In this document: positions 43,543 to 52,609 of the stretch, in pieces
How the letters are laid out: every line of letters begins with the position of its first letter
Numbering within the stretch: position 1 is the first letter of the stretch
Assembly: GCF_000741695.1 (NCBI RefSeq)
Contig: NZ_JGZK01000001.1
Coordinates: 124,001-188,000, forward strand
From: Bifidobacterium reuteri DSM 23975
Lineage (GTDB): Bacteria > Actinomycetota > Actinomycetes > Actinomycetales > Bifidobacteriaceae
Length of the DNA stretch: 64,000 nt
Direction: 5' to 3'
Program-made: the position numbers and the translations under genes
The notes under the pieces: generated by a model
What the model saw: the letters and a program-made list of their open reading frames with translations, nothing else
Database searches by the model: none
What the model was told of the DNA's origin: nothing

Positions 43543-44994
43543 ATGTTTGAACAAACGGGAAACGTGATTCTGGTAATCGCGGTATTGGTGATTGGTGCAG
43601 GGCTTGGACTCCTTGCAGGTTTCGTGTTCGGCCGCCACAAAGGTCAAGAAATGGCTCGTGGCGTCAAAACGCAGGAGCTGGAGGAGTCCAGGGCTCTGCT
43701 GCAGGCCGCCCGCAATGAGGCGGCTGATTTGCGCTCCGCCAATGCTGCAGCGCAGGCACAGATTGAGGGACTCAATCAGCAGCTTGCTTTTGTGAAGTCG
43801 CAGTTGACGCAGGCCCAGCAGGCGGAGCAGATCCGAATCCAGCGTGAGCGTGAGCGTGCCGCCGCTGAGGTCGAAGAACGCCGTCGAGCCGAGGCCAAGG
43901 CTGCTGAAGAAAAGCGTCTGGCGGCTCTCGAGGCAGCCGAGGTCAAACGGCGTGAGCAAGAGGCTCGGCTCAAAGAGCAGAGCAAGGTGCTGGAGGCGTT
44001 GGCTCCAGTGGCCAAGAACCTCGATGCGTTGCAGACCAAGGTCACGCAGATTGAGGAAGGTCGTAAACAGGAGATGGGCGCGCTGGGCGTTCAGCTCAAA
44101 GGGCTCAACGAACAGCAGGCTCGTCTGGATAAGGAGACCAGTTCCCTGTCTGCTGCGCTGCGGAACAACAAAGTGCGCGGCGCTTGGGGCGAGGCGCAGC
44201 TGAAGAACATCGTGGAATCGGCAGGCCTGCTTGAGCATGTGGATTTCGATACTCAGGTCGTGGTCACCGGTGCTGATGGACGTACGCTGCGCCCGGATAT
44301 GATCGTGCATTTGCCTGGCGGCAAAACCATTCCCATCGACGCGAAAGTGCCATATGCCGATTATCAAAGGGCTTGCGAGATTCCTGAGACGGCGGGGCCG
44401 GAAGATCTGGCCCGGCGCAACGATTTGCTGCGGTCACATGCCAAGGCGTTGCGTGAGCATGTGCGTGCGTTGGGGGAGAAGGCCTACTGGAATGCCTTTG
44501 ATGTCGCCCCGGATTTTGTGGTGGCGTTCATCCCGAATGAGGCGTTGCTGCAGGCGGCTCTTGAAGCCGATCCCACGCTGATGGATGATGCGTTCTCACG
44601 TAAGGTTGCATTGACATCGCCGGTCACGCTTTGGGCGGTGCTGAAATCCGTGGCCTATGCGTGGCAGCAGCAGTCCTTGACCGATGACGCGAAGCAACTG
44701 TTCGATCTGTCCCGCGAATTGTATGAGCGTTTCGCTGTGCTGGGAGATTACGCCATCAAACTGGGTTCGCAGATTACCAAGACCGTCAATGCATATAACA
44801 AGTTTGCGTCCAGTCTGGAACGTCGGGTACTGCCCACGGCTCGTAAACTGCAGAAGCTCGAACCCACCAAGGTGATTGAAGAGACGCCTCTTATCGATTC
44901 GGACAAGGGGAATGTGGCCGAGCTATCGGCCCCCGAAGTGGTTCCGTCTGATGATGAATCCGATGGGACAGCGCAGCGTATGACCGTAGCATGA
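43543..44994 (+). CDS. rmuC: RmuC-domain protein
   Basis: A 483-residue RmuC family protein, associated in E. coli with limiting inversions and recombination. It has an N-terminal membrane anchor (VILVIAVLVIGAGLGLLAGFVFG), a long coiled coil (35-185) and the RmuC nuclease-like domain (GAWGEAQLKNIVESAGL ... LRPDMIVHLPGGKTIPIDAKVPYADY ... APDFVVAFIPNEALLQAAL). The D-x(n)-DAK arrangement resembles restriction-type nuclease cores. The start at 43543 is the first Met with coding character. It is single, between csoR and the PyrE-like gene. Confidence 0.9.
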   Translation: MFEQTGNVILVIAVLVIGAGLGLLAGFVFGRHKGQEMARGVKTQELEESRALLQAARNEAADLRSANAAAQAQIEGLNQQLAFVKSQLTQAQQAEQIRIQRERERAAAEVEERRRAEAKAAEEKRLAALEAAEVKRREQEARLKEQSKVLEALAPVAKNLDALQTKVTQIEEGRKQEMGALGVQLKGLNEQQARLDKETSSLSAALRNNKVRGAWGEAQLKNIVESAGLLEHVDFDTQVVVTGADGRTLRPDMIVHLPGGKTIPIDAKVPYADYQRACEIPETAGPEDLARRNDLLRSHAKALREHVRALGEKAYWNAFDVAPDFVVAFIPNEALLQAALEADPTLMDDAFSRKVALTSPVTLWAVLKSVAYAWQQQSLTDDAKQLFDLSRELYERFAVLGDYAIKLGSQITKTVNAYNKFASSLERRVLPTARKLQKLEPTKVIEETPLIDSDKGNVAELSAPEVVPSDDESDGTAQRMTVA

Positions 44995-45101
44995 GGGAAG
45001 CAGCTTAAACGAGCTGGTGTAGGTTCCATGGAATCAACGCCGACCATCGTGACTGAGCACGGGAGGCGGATGCTGACCGCCGCAAGAGATAGGCTTGCAC
45101 T

Positions 45102-45731
45102 ATGACTGAATCAGGATTCCGCCCTACCGGCACGCCGGATCTTGCCGGTGTGACGAACAATGCCGACTTCTCACGATTGGAACCGCGTGAGCTGCTCGCC
45201 ACCTTGCTGAAGCAGCATGTGGTGGGACGTCCCTTCTCCGAGCTGTCGGCAGTGACGTTCGATCATCATGCGGCACCCGTCATGGGACATGTGCTCATCG
45301 ATGCGCTTGAAGATGCCGGATATTCGGTTGATGATTTCGATGCGGTCGGCGCTTTGACTGCCGCGGCAGTGCCTATGGTATCCGCCATGATTCAGGCGGC
45401 GGCATCACGAGGCGAGGATCTGGACGGGTTCGTAATGGACTTCGTCTACCCGTCCATCAAGGGACCGTCTATTGAAGGCCGTCGCGTGGTCCTTCTGGAT
45501 GCCTGGTTGTCCGAGAAATCATATGTGCAGACCAGCTCGCTGGTCACGTTGCGCAACGGCAATGAGCTCGGCCTTGATTTCGGCATCATCGACCAACTGG
45601 GTGGCTCGGTGGTGGCCATCGCCTCACTCGTGGGCGGCGGGGCGAAGAGCATCAACGTCGTTAATCCGACTACCGGCGACAGCAAGGAATTGCCCTTCGT
45701 CCAGGTGTTCGACGAATCCGAACTTCGCTGA
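45102..45731 (+). CDS. PyrE-like phosphoribosyltransferase-fold protein with degenerate PRPP loop
   Basis: A 209-residue protein that aligns in plan with orotate phosphoribosyltransferases: an N-terminal LLATLLKQHVVGRPFSELSAVTFDHHAAPVMGHVLIDAL, a central VGALTAAAVPMVSAMIQAA, and the Rossmann-like IEGRRVVLLDAWLSEKSYVQTSSL. In active enzymes the last segment is V-V-x-D-D/E-x-x-T-T-G. Here it reads LLDAWLSEKSY (Asp133-Ala134), losing the second acid and the TTG loop. It is probably not an active OPRTase, or it is a diverged regulator or enzyme. A SPOUT methyltransferase follows after 2 nt. No pyrimidine genes are near. Confidence 0.65.
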   Translation: MTESGFRPTGTPDLAGVTNNADFSRLEPRELLATLLKQHVVGRPFSELSAVTFDHHAAPVMGHVLIDALEDAGYSVDDFDAVGALTAAAVPMVSAMIQAAASRGEDLDGFVMDFVYPSIKGPSIEGRRVVLLDAWLSEKSYVQTSSLVTLRNGNELGLDFGIIDQLGGSVVAIASLVGGGAKSINVVNPTTGDSKELPFVQVFDESELR

Positions 45732-45733
45732 CC

Positions 45734-46717
45734 ATGCACGCGCCAAACCAGATTTCCCTAGCTGCCAAGGCATCCGGCGAGCCGGAATTCCGCGAAATCG
45801 GACTCGGACCGTGGTCTGAAACGCACCCCGGTGAGCCGCGGCCCGACAATCCCGCATCCCCGAACTACAGTCGCCACTTTGATACGGAACTTCTGAATGA
45901 AGGTGACCGGCGTAATGTGCTCGACCGATACCGCTATTGGTCCGTACAGGCCATCAAGGATGATCTGGATGCTCGCGGCCGTCATGATTTCGAAGTGGCG
46001 GTAGAGAACTGGACCCATGATTTCAATATCGGGTCCATGGTGCGTACGGCCAATGCTTTCCAAGCCGGGCGCGTGCATATCGTCGGTCCACACAAGTGGA
46101 ATCGCAAAGGCGCGTTGATGACCGAGCTGTACCAGCATGTTGAGCATCATCCATCCATCGCCGAGCTGGTGGAATGCTGGCGCAATCGCATCGCCGGCGA
46201 AATCGCATACGAACGCGCGCGAGCCGCTGCTGCGGCAATTCATATCCACGAATCGGCAGGCTCAGTATCCGCGCTGTTGCAGTGTGAGACCGCGTCGGCA
46301 ACTCCCGACGACAGTGTTGCGCATGACGAAACGCCATCGTTCCAATCATCCGCAATCGCAGATGCTTTCCGCGAAGGAGGCGCATCCGCGCAATCCGCCA
46401 CACAATCCGCCACACAGAGAGCAATGTCCGAGCTGGCGGCCGCTGACAATCGCATCAAAGAACTCGAAGCTGCACGCATCATCGCACTCGACATCATTCC
46501 TGGAGCGGTGCCGATGGAGACCTACCGGTTGCCCAAGCGCTGCCTGCTGCTGTTCGGCGCGGAAGGACCGGGCCTGAGCCAAAAAGCCCTCGATCTGGCC
46601 GACGATGTGGTCTACATCTCCCAGTTCGGTTCGGTGCGTTCCATCAACGCAGGTGCTGCCGCGGCCGTGGCCATGCACGCATGGATCGCCCAGCATGCTG
46701 CTCCGGCATCCGTCTAA
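45734..46717 (+). CDS. TrmH/SpoU-family RNA methyltransferase with an insertion
   Basis: A 327-residue SPOUT-class methyltransferase that should modify ribose in tRNA or rRNA using S-adenosylmethionine. Motif 1 is NIGSMVRTANAF; motif 2 is CLLLFGAEGPGLS; motif 3 is ISQFGSVRSINAGAAAAVAMHAW. Between motifs 1 and 2, about residues 155-250 form a Ser/Ala/Gln-rich stretch that typical ~200-250-residue family members lack. It starts 2 nt after the PyrE-like stop, so the pair is coupled. Confidence 0.88.
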   Translation: MHAPNQISLAAKASGEPEFREIGLGPWSETHPGEPRPDNPASPNYSRHFDTELLNEGDRRNVLDRYRYWSVQAIKDDLDARGRHDFEVAVENWTHDFNIGSMVRTANAFQAGRVHIVGPHKWNRKGALMTELYQHVEHHPSIAELVECWRNRIAGEIAYERARAAAAAIHIHESAGSVSALLQCETASATPDDSVAHDETPSFQSSAIADAFREGGASAQSATQSATQRAMSELAAADNRIKELEAARIIALDIIPGAVPMETYRLPKRCLLLFGAEGPGLSQKALDLADDVVYISQFGSVRSINAGAAAAVAMHAWIAQHAAPASV

Positions 46718-46973
46718 TAGCGTGGTCTCTGAGCGCGGGCATTGATAGTATCTTGCAGACAACTCTGCAGAATCCAACAAGTTGAATAACTGGATTCCTT
46801 CAGTGGTCGCAATCCGGACTGATGCTCTTGTCATAGAATGCACTGGCATGGGTCAGTGGCCTCGCTGTTGCCCGGAAGCGAATATGAATAATGACTGGTG
46901 TCATACTGTGCAACCAACACCATCCAGCTGTACCGCACCGCATTGTCCCTCGCCGCACCGATTGCCCCACCCA

Positions 46974-47942
46974 TTATCCTGATCCCATTGCCGCCGTGGC
47001 TTGAGGTATGCCTGCCGCCCGTAACTTATTGAGCAGTGGATTCATTGCCAGCGCATCTTCATAGGTGAATCGGACTATGGTGTCGACTCCGGCTCGGTAG
47101 AGTCCTGTTTCGCGCTCCTTCTCCGCATGAACCGCGCCGCGAATGCCTTTTCGGTTATTCATATCCGGATCGACATACTTGGCAAAGCCGTCGAATTCCC
47201 CCACGACAGTACGCCCAGTGGGCAACCGCCAGAGGTAATCCACTCGATACAAATCACCGGTTTGGGGGTCTATGATTTCCTGCTGCAGCTCAGGAACTGC
47301 GAGCCCTCCTTCGATGATCGTCCCCCGTCCAAGCGATTCGCCGCCGTTTTCACTTGCGGGGTTGGCGTAATGCAGCAAACGGAATAGTGGTGTGCAGTCG
47401 CGTCGCATGGTGCTGCAGATATTCAGGATGTCTGCAATGGTGGCTTCTTTGCGCAATGCCGAATCGATGACAGGCAACGCGAAGCGGAATTCGGTGGACA
47501 GTCCGCAATCCACCACGGTTCTGGCTTTGCTGGTGACAGGCAGCTCGCCGATACGCACCGGTGTGCAATCCGATGCGAATATGCGTTTCACATGCGTGGT
47601 GCTGGCATTATTCCCCTGTGTTGTCGCAGTGATGGTGACGGAGTCGGCATGAAGGTGCCATTGATGGTCAAAACCATGGATGGCCGCTGCGGTGATTCCG
47701 GCGAACACCCAATCCGGATGCTTGAGATGGAGGGTTCGTGCCCGATGCCTTGTACGTTCATCCGGGTGTAGCGAAGCCCAGTAGTCCGGTCTGGCATACA
47801 TGTTGGGGAATACTCTTTCCAGCTCCTGAGCTTGTGCGCGACGGGCCAGAGCTGAGCGGTGGGCTTTGGTTGTTCCGTACGCGCAGCGCTGTTCTGATTC
47901 GGCCTGGGCGATGAGAGTGGCCACTTCCTTGTGATGTTTCAT
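46974..47942 (-). CDS. AbiEi-like protein with PD-(D/E)XK-type C-terminus
   Basis: A 322-residue protein. The middle (HPDWVFAGITAAAIHGFDHQWHL ... IGELPVTSKARTVVDCGL) resembles the AbiEi antitoxin / type IV toxin-antitoxin regulator fold. The C-terminal part (YRVDYLWRLPTGRTVVGEFDGFAKYVDP) has D ... ExD ... K spacing like DUF559/Vsr-type nucleases. Such proteins are frequent solitary genes in actinobacteria and their role is unproven. No toxin partner (AbiEii) lies beside it: the upstream 1.1 kb is noncoding. The region 46718-46973 downstream holds no gene. Confidence 0.7.
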   Translation of the reverse strand: MKHHKEVATLIAQAESEQRCAYGTTKAHRSALARRAQAQELERVFPNMYARPDYWASLHPDERTRHRARTLHLKHPDWVFAGITAAAIHGFDHQWHLHADSVTITATTQGNNASTTHVKRIFASDCTPVRIGELPVTSKARTVVDCGLSTEFRFALPVIDSALRKEATIADILNICSTMRRDCTPLFRLLHYANPASENGGESLGRGTIIEGGLAVPELQQEIIDPQTGDLYRVDYLWRLPTGRTVVGEFDGFAKYVDPDMNNRKGIRGAVHAEKERETGLYRAGVDTIVRFTYEDALAMNPLLNKLRAAGIPQATAAMGSG

Positions 47943-48208
47943 GGTTCGACGGTATATCTGCGGTCGAGGTGGTGTCTATGTGTTTCAGACAATGTGGTCC
48001 GAGCTCCAGCTGATGAACGCGCGATGGTGGTTTCCCGCATGATTCCGCCAAATTGTACTGATATGGGTTCGTTGCCGGAACGGGGGATGTGGATAACTGG
48101 CTAGAGCTTGACGAAGTGTATGCGTTCATTCGTTCGATTGGATTGCAGCCGTGGCCGTGTCTGGAGGTCATGCCTGTTATTTGCATGGCGTAGATGGCAG
48201 GTGCGAAT
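47943..48208. other. gene-free stretch before the repeat array
   Basis: I find no coding signal or recognisable RNA in these bases; they are presumably the promoter region of the AbiEi-like gene. Confidence 0.4.
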
Positions 48209-48830
48209 CATCGGTTGGGCCGAGGTTTTGCTTCGCTGAGAAGCTGTGAGTGGGGTGGATTAGCGGTTGGGCCGTGGTTTTGCTTTGCTGGGACGCTGTG
48301 AGCGGGGTGGATTATGGGTTTGGCCGAGAATATGCCTCGCTGGGACGCTGTGAGCGGGGTGGATTATGGGTTGGGCCGAGGATTTGCCCCGTTGACGGGC
48401 GGTGAGTGGGGTGTTTCCTCGGTTGAGTCGTGAATCTGCTTCGCTGGTGAGTGGTAGGAGGGGCGTTTCCTTGACGCGGCCGAGGTTTTGCCTCGCTGGG
48501 GTGCTTTTAATGAGGCAGTTGCTCTATTGGGCCGAGAATATGCCTCGCTGAGAGGCTGTGAGTGGGCGGATCGGCGGTTGGGGCGAGGATTTGCTTCTCT
48601 GGGGAGCTGTGAGTGGGGCGGATTATGGGTTGGGGCGAGGTTTGCTTCGGTGGTGGGCGGTGAGTGGGGTGGCTTGTGGGCTGGGCCGAGGTTTTGCCCC
48701 GGTAAGAGGCCGTTTTGAGGCCGTCAGGGGGCATCTGAGGCCGTCGGGGGCGTCTGAGGTCGGGGCAGGGGCGTCCAGCGGGGTGGAGTGCAGATTGGGC
48801 CGAGGATTTGCCCCGGTGAGAGAGCGGCAA
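48209..48830. repeat. array of about ten degenerate ~52-bp units
   Basis: Units begin GGTTGGGCCGAGG(A/T)TTTGC, continue CTCGCTGGGACGCTGTGAG and end GGGGTGGATTATG, with 15-30% divergence between neighbours. Conserved starts occur near 48211, 48263, 48315, 48367, 48420, 48530, 48578, 48629 and 48680. Units are adjacent with no spacers, so this is not a CRISPR. Open frames across it are low-complexity and not credible genes. The same unit occurs at 8560-8850. Confidence 0.7.
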
Positions 48831-48848
48831 CGGGTTGCAGAGGGACGC

Positions 48849-48880
48849 ATGAACGCATGAACGCATGAACGCATGAACAC
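48849..48880. repeat. 8-bp tandem repeat
   Basis: The unit ATGAACGC is repeated in tandem about four times between the 52-bp array and gatC, ending ATGAACACATGATG. Confidence 0.6.
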
Positions 48881-49038
48881 ATGATGCGGCCTGGTTGTTG
48901 TGCATTTCCTTTCGCTTGATAGAAGATGACCGAATGAAGTGCGATGGAAGTCCGCTGAAGTGGCAATGGAAGTCCGACAGACGAAATGCGTATCTTCCTG
49001 ATGGCCGCGTGTCACAAACCGCTCGTATAGTTGGGCGC

Positions 49039-49338
49039 ATGCCAACATTTTCACGCGAAGAAATCGTGCATTTGGGCGATTTGGCCCGAATCGCGCTCAC
49101 CGATGAGGAAATCACCCGTCTGCAGGGCGAGCTGAACGTCATTGCAGACTCCATCAACAAGGTTCAGGAGGTTGCCTCCGACGACGTCGAGCCCACCGCC
49201 AACCCGGTTCCGCTTGAGGCCTATCTGCGCCCGGACGTGGCCGAAACCCCGCTGACGCAGGAAGAGGCTCTTGCCGGTGGCCCGAAGACCGAGGCCGGCA
49301 TGTTCGTGGCGCCGCGAATCCTGGGAAGCGAGGAGTGA
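49039..49338 (+). CDS. gatC: aspartyl/glutamyl-tRNA amidotransferase subunit C
   Basis: GatC is the small stabilising subunit of GatCAB, which converts Glu-tRNA(Gln) and/or Asp-tRNA(Asn) to the correct amide forms. The 99-residue protein shows [16 protein letters not shown] and the C-terminal [17 protein letters not shown] segment. Its end contains the gatA ribosome site, so the two are coupled. The 5' region has only a weak ribosome site. Confidence 0.94.
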   Translation: MPTFSREEIVHLGDLARIALTDEEITRLQGELNVIADSINKVQEVASDDVEPTANPVPLEAYLRPDVAETPLTQEEALAGGPKTEAGMFVAPRILGSEE

Positions 49339-49343
49339 ACCTG

Positions 49344-50894
49344 ATGAGCACCGTAACCAACGAAACCGCAAATCTCGTCAAGCTGTCCGCCGCCGAGCAG
49401 GCCGCCGCCGTCAAGAAAGGCGATGTGACCTCCCGCGAGCTCGTCGAAGCCCATCTCAAGGTGATCGAGGCCGCCGAACCGTCCATCAAGGCGTTCCTGA
49501 AGGTCTCCGCTGACGTGGCCCTCGAACAGGCTGACGCTTTCGACGCCAAGACCGCCGAAGAGAAGGCCGAACTGCCTGAACTCGCCGGCGTGCCGATCGC
49601 CATCAAGGACATGATCGTCACCAAGGGCATCGAGACCACCGCCGCATCCAAGATCCTCGAAGGCTGGGTGCCGCCGTATGACGCCACCGTCATCGAGAAG
49701 CTCAAGGCTGCTGGCATGCCGATCCTCGGCAAGACCAACCTGGACGAGTTCGCACAGGGTTCCTCCACCGAGCACTCCGCCTACCAGACCACCCACAATC
49801 CGTGGGATACCGAGCGCGTGCCGGGTGGTTCCGGCGGTGGCTCCGCTTCCGCGGTCGCCGCGTTCGAGGCCCCGCTGGCCCTCGGCACCGACACCGGTGG
49901 CTCCATTCGTCAGCCCGGTGCCCTGACCGGCACCGTGGGCGTCAAGCCCACCTACGGCGGCGTCTCCCGCTTCGGCGCCATCGCCATGGCTTCCTCGCTC
50001 GACCAGATCGGCCCGGTCTCCCGCACCGTGCTTGACTCCGCCCTGCTGCAGGAAGTCATCGGCGGCCATGACCGCCGTGACTCCACGTCCATCCCCGAGG
50101 GCCCGCGTCCGATGGTTGCCGCCGCCCGTGAGGGTGCCAAGCGCGACCTCAAGGGTTTGAAGGTCGGTCTGATCAAGGAACTCGGCGGCGACGGCTTCCA
50201 GCCCGGCGTCGAGGCTCGATTCAACGAGGCCGTGGATAAGCTCAAGGAGATGGGTGCCGAGGTCGTCGAGGTTTCCTGCCCGCATATCGGCTACTCTCTG
50301 GGCGCCTACTACATCATCATGCCGTCCGAGGTGAGCTCCAACCTGGCCCGATACGATGGCATGCGCTACGGCCTGCGCGTCATGCCGCCGGCCGGCGTGC
50401 CGCAGACTGCTGCCAACATGATGGCCTACACCCGTGAGGCCGGCTTTGGCGACGAGGTCAAGCGCCGCATCATCCTCGGCACCTACGCCCTGTCCGCCGG
50501 CTACTACGACGCCTGGTATGGCTCGGCCCAGAAGGTCCGTACGCTGATCATCCAGGACTTCAAGAAGGCCTTCGAACAGGCCGATGTTCTGGTCTCTCCG
50601 ACCTCTCCGTCGACCGCCTTCAAGTTCGGCGAGAAGATGGACGATCCGCTGGCCATGTACATGAACGACATCGCCACCATCCCGGCCAACCTCGCCGGTG
50701 TTCCGGCCATGTCCATCCCGGCCGGCCTGTCGGACGACGGCCTGCCCGTGGGCTTCCAGTTCATCGCCCCGCAGCAGCGCGACGAAGTGATGTACAAGCC
50801 CGCTGCCGCACTGGAGGCCGCGCTTGAGGATGACTGGAATGGTCCGATTTGGAAGGACCTCAAGGCTCCGTGGCTTGACGGCTTGGACAAGTGA
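49344..50894 (+). CDS. gatA: aspartyl/glutamyl-tRNA amidotransferase subunit A
   Basis: GatA is the glutaminase subunit (amidase-signature family) that supplies ammonia. The catalytic triad is visible: Lys88 (PIAIKDM), Ser163 ([10 protein letters not shown]) and nucleophile Ser187 ([11 protein letters not shown]), with the same 75- and 24-residue spacing as in S. aureus GatA. I start at the ATG at 49344, which has GAGGAG 8 nt upstream, giving 516 residues. A GTG at 49335 overlaps the gatC stop. gatB follows. Confidence 0.96.
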   Translation: MSTVTNETANLVKLSAAEQAAAVKKGDVTSRELVEAHLKVIEAAEPSIKAFLKVSADVALEQADAFDAKTAEEKAELPELAGVPIAIKDMIVTKGIETTAASKILEGWVPPYDATVIEKLKAAGMPILGKTNLDEFAQGSSTEHSAYQTTHNPWDTERVPGGSGGGSASAVAAFEAPLALGTDTGGSIRQPGALTGTVGVKPTYGGVSRFGAIAMASSLDQIGPVSRTVLDSALLQEVIGGHDRRDSTSIPEGPRPMVAAAREGAKRDLKGLKVGLIKELGGDGFQPGVEARFNEAVDKLKEMGAEVVEVSCPHIGYSLGAYYIIMPSEVSSNLARYDGMRYGLRVMPPAGVPQTAANMMAYTREAGFGDEVKRRIILGTYALSAGYYDAWYGSAQKVRTLIIQDFKKAFEQADVLVSPTSPSTAFKFGEKMDDPLAMYMNDIATIPANLAGVPAMSIPAGLSDDGLPVGFQFIAPQQRDEVMYKPAAALEAALEDDWNGPIWKDLKAPWLDGLDK

Positions 50895-50924
50895 GAAGCA
50901 TCGGAAGGAAAGATAAGCAACATC

Positions 50925-52424
50925 ATGGCTGAAAAACTGATGAAGTACGCCGATGCCACCAAGAAGTATGATGTGGTCTTCGGTCTGGAAACCCACGTTG
51001 AGCTCAGCACGAACACCAAGCTGTTCTGCCCGGCTCACATCGAGTTCGGTGGCGAGCCGAACACCCAGCTGACTCCGGTCTCCTTGGGGCTGCCGGGCTC
51101 GTTGCCGGTGGTCAACAAGGCCGCTGTGGACTACGCGATCAAGCTTGGTCTCGCACTGCACTGTGAAATCAACGAGTGGAGCCAGTTCGCCCGCAAGAAC
51201 TACTTCTACCCGGACATGCCGCGCGACTACCAGATCTCCCAGTACGACAAGCCGACCAACGGCAACGGCTACCTGGATGTCGAGCTGGAGGACGGCACCG
51301 TCTTCCGTGTGCCGATCGAACGTGCGCACATCGAGGATGACGCCGGCAAGAACACCCACGTGGGCGGTGCCGACGGCCGCATCGAAGGCGCCGACCATTC
51401 CCTCGTGGACTACAACCGCGCCGGTGTGCCGCTGATCGAGATCGTCACCAAACCTATCGAGGGTGCGGGCGACCGCGCTCCGGAGATCGCCGGTGCCTAC
51501 ATGCGTGCCATCCGCGACATCGTACGCGCGTTGAACATCAGCCACGCCCGTATGGAGCAGGGCAACATGCGCGCCGACGTCAACGTTTCGCTGCGCCCGT
51601 CCGCCGACGCCCCGTATGGCACCCGTTCCGAAACCAAGAACGTGAACTCGTTCCGCGGCATCGAGAAGACCATCCAGTACGAGATCCGCCGTCAGGCCGC
51701 CCGCCTCGACGAGGGCAAGGACATCCTGCAGGAGACCCGCCACTGGGATGAGGCTACGCAGACCACCGCAGGCGGACGCGTCAAGTCCGATGCGGACGAC
51801 TACCGCTACTTCCCGGACCCGGATCTGGTCATGCTCCACATCACCAAGGAGCACATCGAGGAGATCAAGGCTCAGATGCCGGAGATGCCGCGCGAACGCC
51901 GCAACCGTCTCAAGACCGAATGGGGTCTGACGGATCTGCAGATGCGCGACATCCTGAACGCCGACGCACTTGACCTGATTGAAGAGACCGTCAAGGCCGG
52001 TGCCAAGGCCGCAGGCGCCCGCAAGTGGTGGCTGGGTGAGCTGTCCCGCGCCGCCAACGCCAAGGGCGTCTCCCTCGAGGAGCTGCCGATCACCCCGGCC
52101 GACGTGGCCGAGGTTGAGAAGCTCATCGCCAGCGGCAAGCTCAACGACAAGCTCGCCAAGCAGACCGTCGAAGGCGTACTCAAGGGCGAAGGCACCCCGG
52201 ATGAGGTCGTCAAGAAGCACGGCTACAAGATCGTCGAGGACAACGGCGCCATCGAGGCGGCCGTCGACGCGGCGTTCGAGGCGAACCCCGACGTGGTCGA
52301 GAAGCTCAAGAGCGGCAACATGAAGCCGATGGGCGTGATCATCGGTGCCGTGATGAAGGCCACGCGAGGCCAGGCCGATGCCAAGGCCGTCACCAAGGTG
52401 GTCATGGGCAAGATCAAGTCCTGA
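50925..52424 (+). CDS. gatB: aspartyl/glutamyl-tRNA amidotransferase subunit B
   Basis: GatB binds the mischarged tRNA and carries out kinase and transamidation steps. The 499-residue protein has the [21 protein letters not shown] start, the [17 protein letters not shown] signature and [24 protein letters not shown]. It ends in the YqeY-like tail domain ([10 protein letters not shown] ... VMGKIKS). Last gene of gatCAB, followed by a very strong terminator. Confidence 0.96.
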   Translation: MAEKLMKYADATKKYDVVFGLETHVELSTNTKLFCPAHIEFGGEPNTQLTPVSLGLPGSLPVVNKAAVDYAIKLGLALHCEINEWSQFARKNYFYPDMPRDYQISQYDKPTNGNGYLDVELEDGTVFRVPIERAHIEDDAGKNTHVGGADGRIEGADHSLVDYNRAGVPLIEIVTKPIEGAGDRAPEIAGAYMRAIRDIVRALNISHARMEQGNMRADVNVSLRPSADAPYGTRSETKNVNSFRGIEKTIQYEIRRQAARLDEGKDILQETRHWDEATQTTAGGRVKSDADDYRYFPDPDLVMLHITKEHIEEIKAQMPEMPRERRNRLKTEWGLTDLQMRDILNADALDLIEETVKAGAKAAGARKWWLGELSRAANAKGVSLEELPITPADVAEVEKLIASGKLNDKLAKQTVEGVLKGEGTPDEVVKKHGYKIVEDNGAIEAAVDAAFEANPDVVEKLKSGNMKPMGVIIGAVMKATRGQADAKAVTKVVMGKIKS

Positions 52425-52444
52425 GCCGTTAAGCGGACAGCCGA

Positions 52445-52499
52445 AACAGGCTGTATGTACGTAACAGTCACATGGCTACGTACATACAGCCTGTTTTGT
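52445..52499 (+). terminator. strong terminator after gatB
   Basis: A 19-nt arm starting AACAGGCTGTATG pairs perfectly with its complement ending CAGCCTGTT, followed by TTGTT. Confidence 0.85.
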
Positions 52500-52609
52500 T
52501 ACAAAACCTTCCAGTCCAGCATCTTTCCAGCGTTCACCCAGCAGAGTAGGATATGTTCGGCACTGAATCGAGAGCCGTTGTGAGTCGACAAACAGGGGAC
52601 GAACACCAA

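Noticed and set aside
48488..48718. 76-codon frame in the 52-bp repeat array
   Set aside because: It is the translation of tandem DNA repeats, with no ribosome site or relatives known to me.
48209..48830. CRISPR array
   Set aside because: Units are adjacent, degenerate and without unique spacers, and there are no cas genes.
49221..52220. 999-codon open frame antisense to gatCAB
   Set aside because: It mirrors third-position G+C in the real genes; gatC, gatA and gatB have clear family motifs on the plus strand, and the antisense translation has none.
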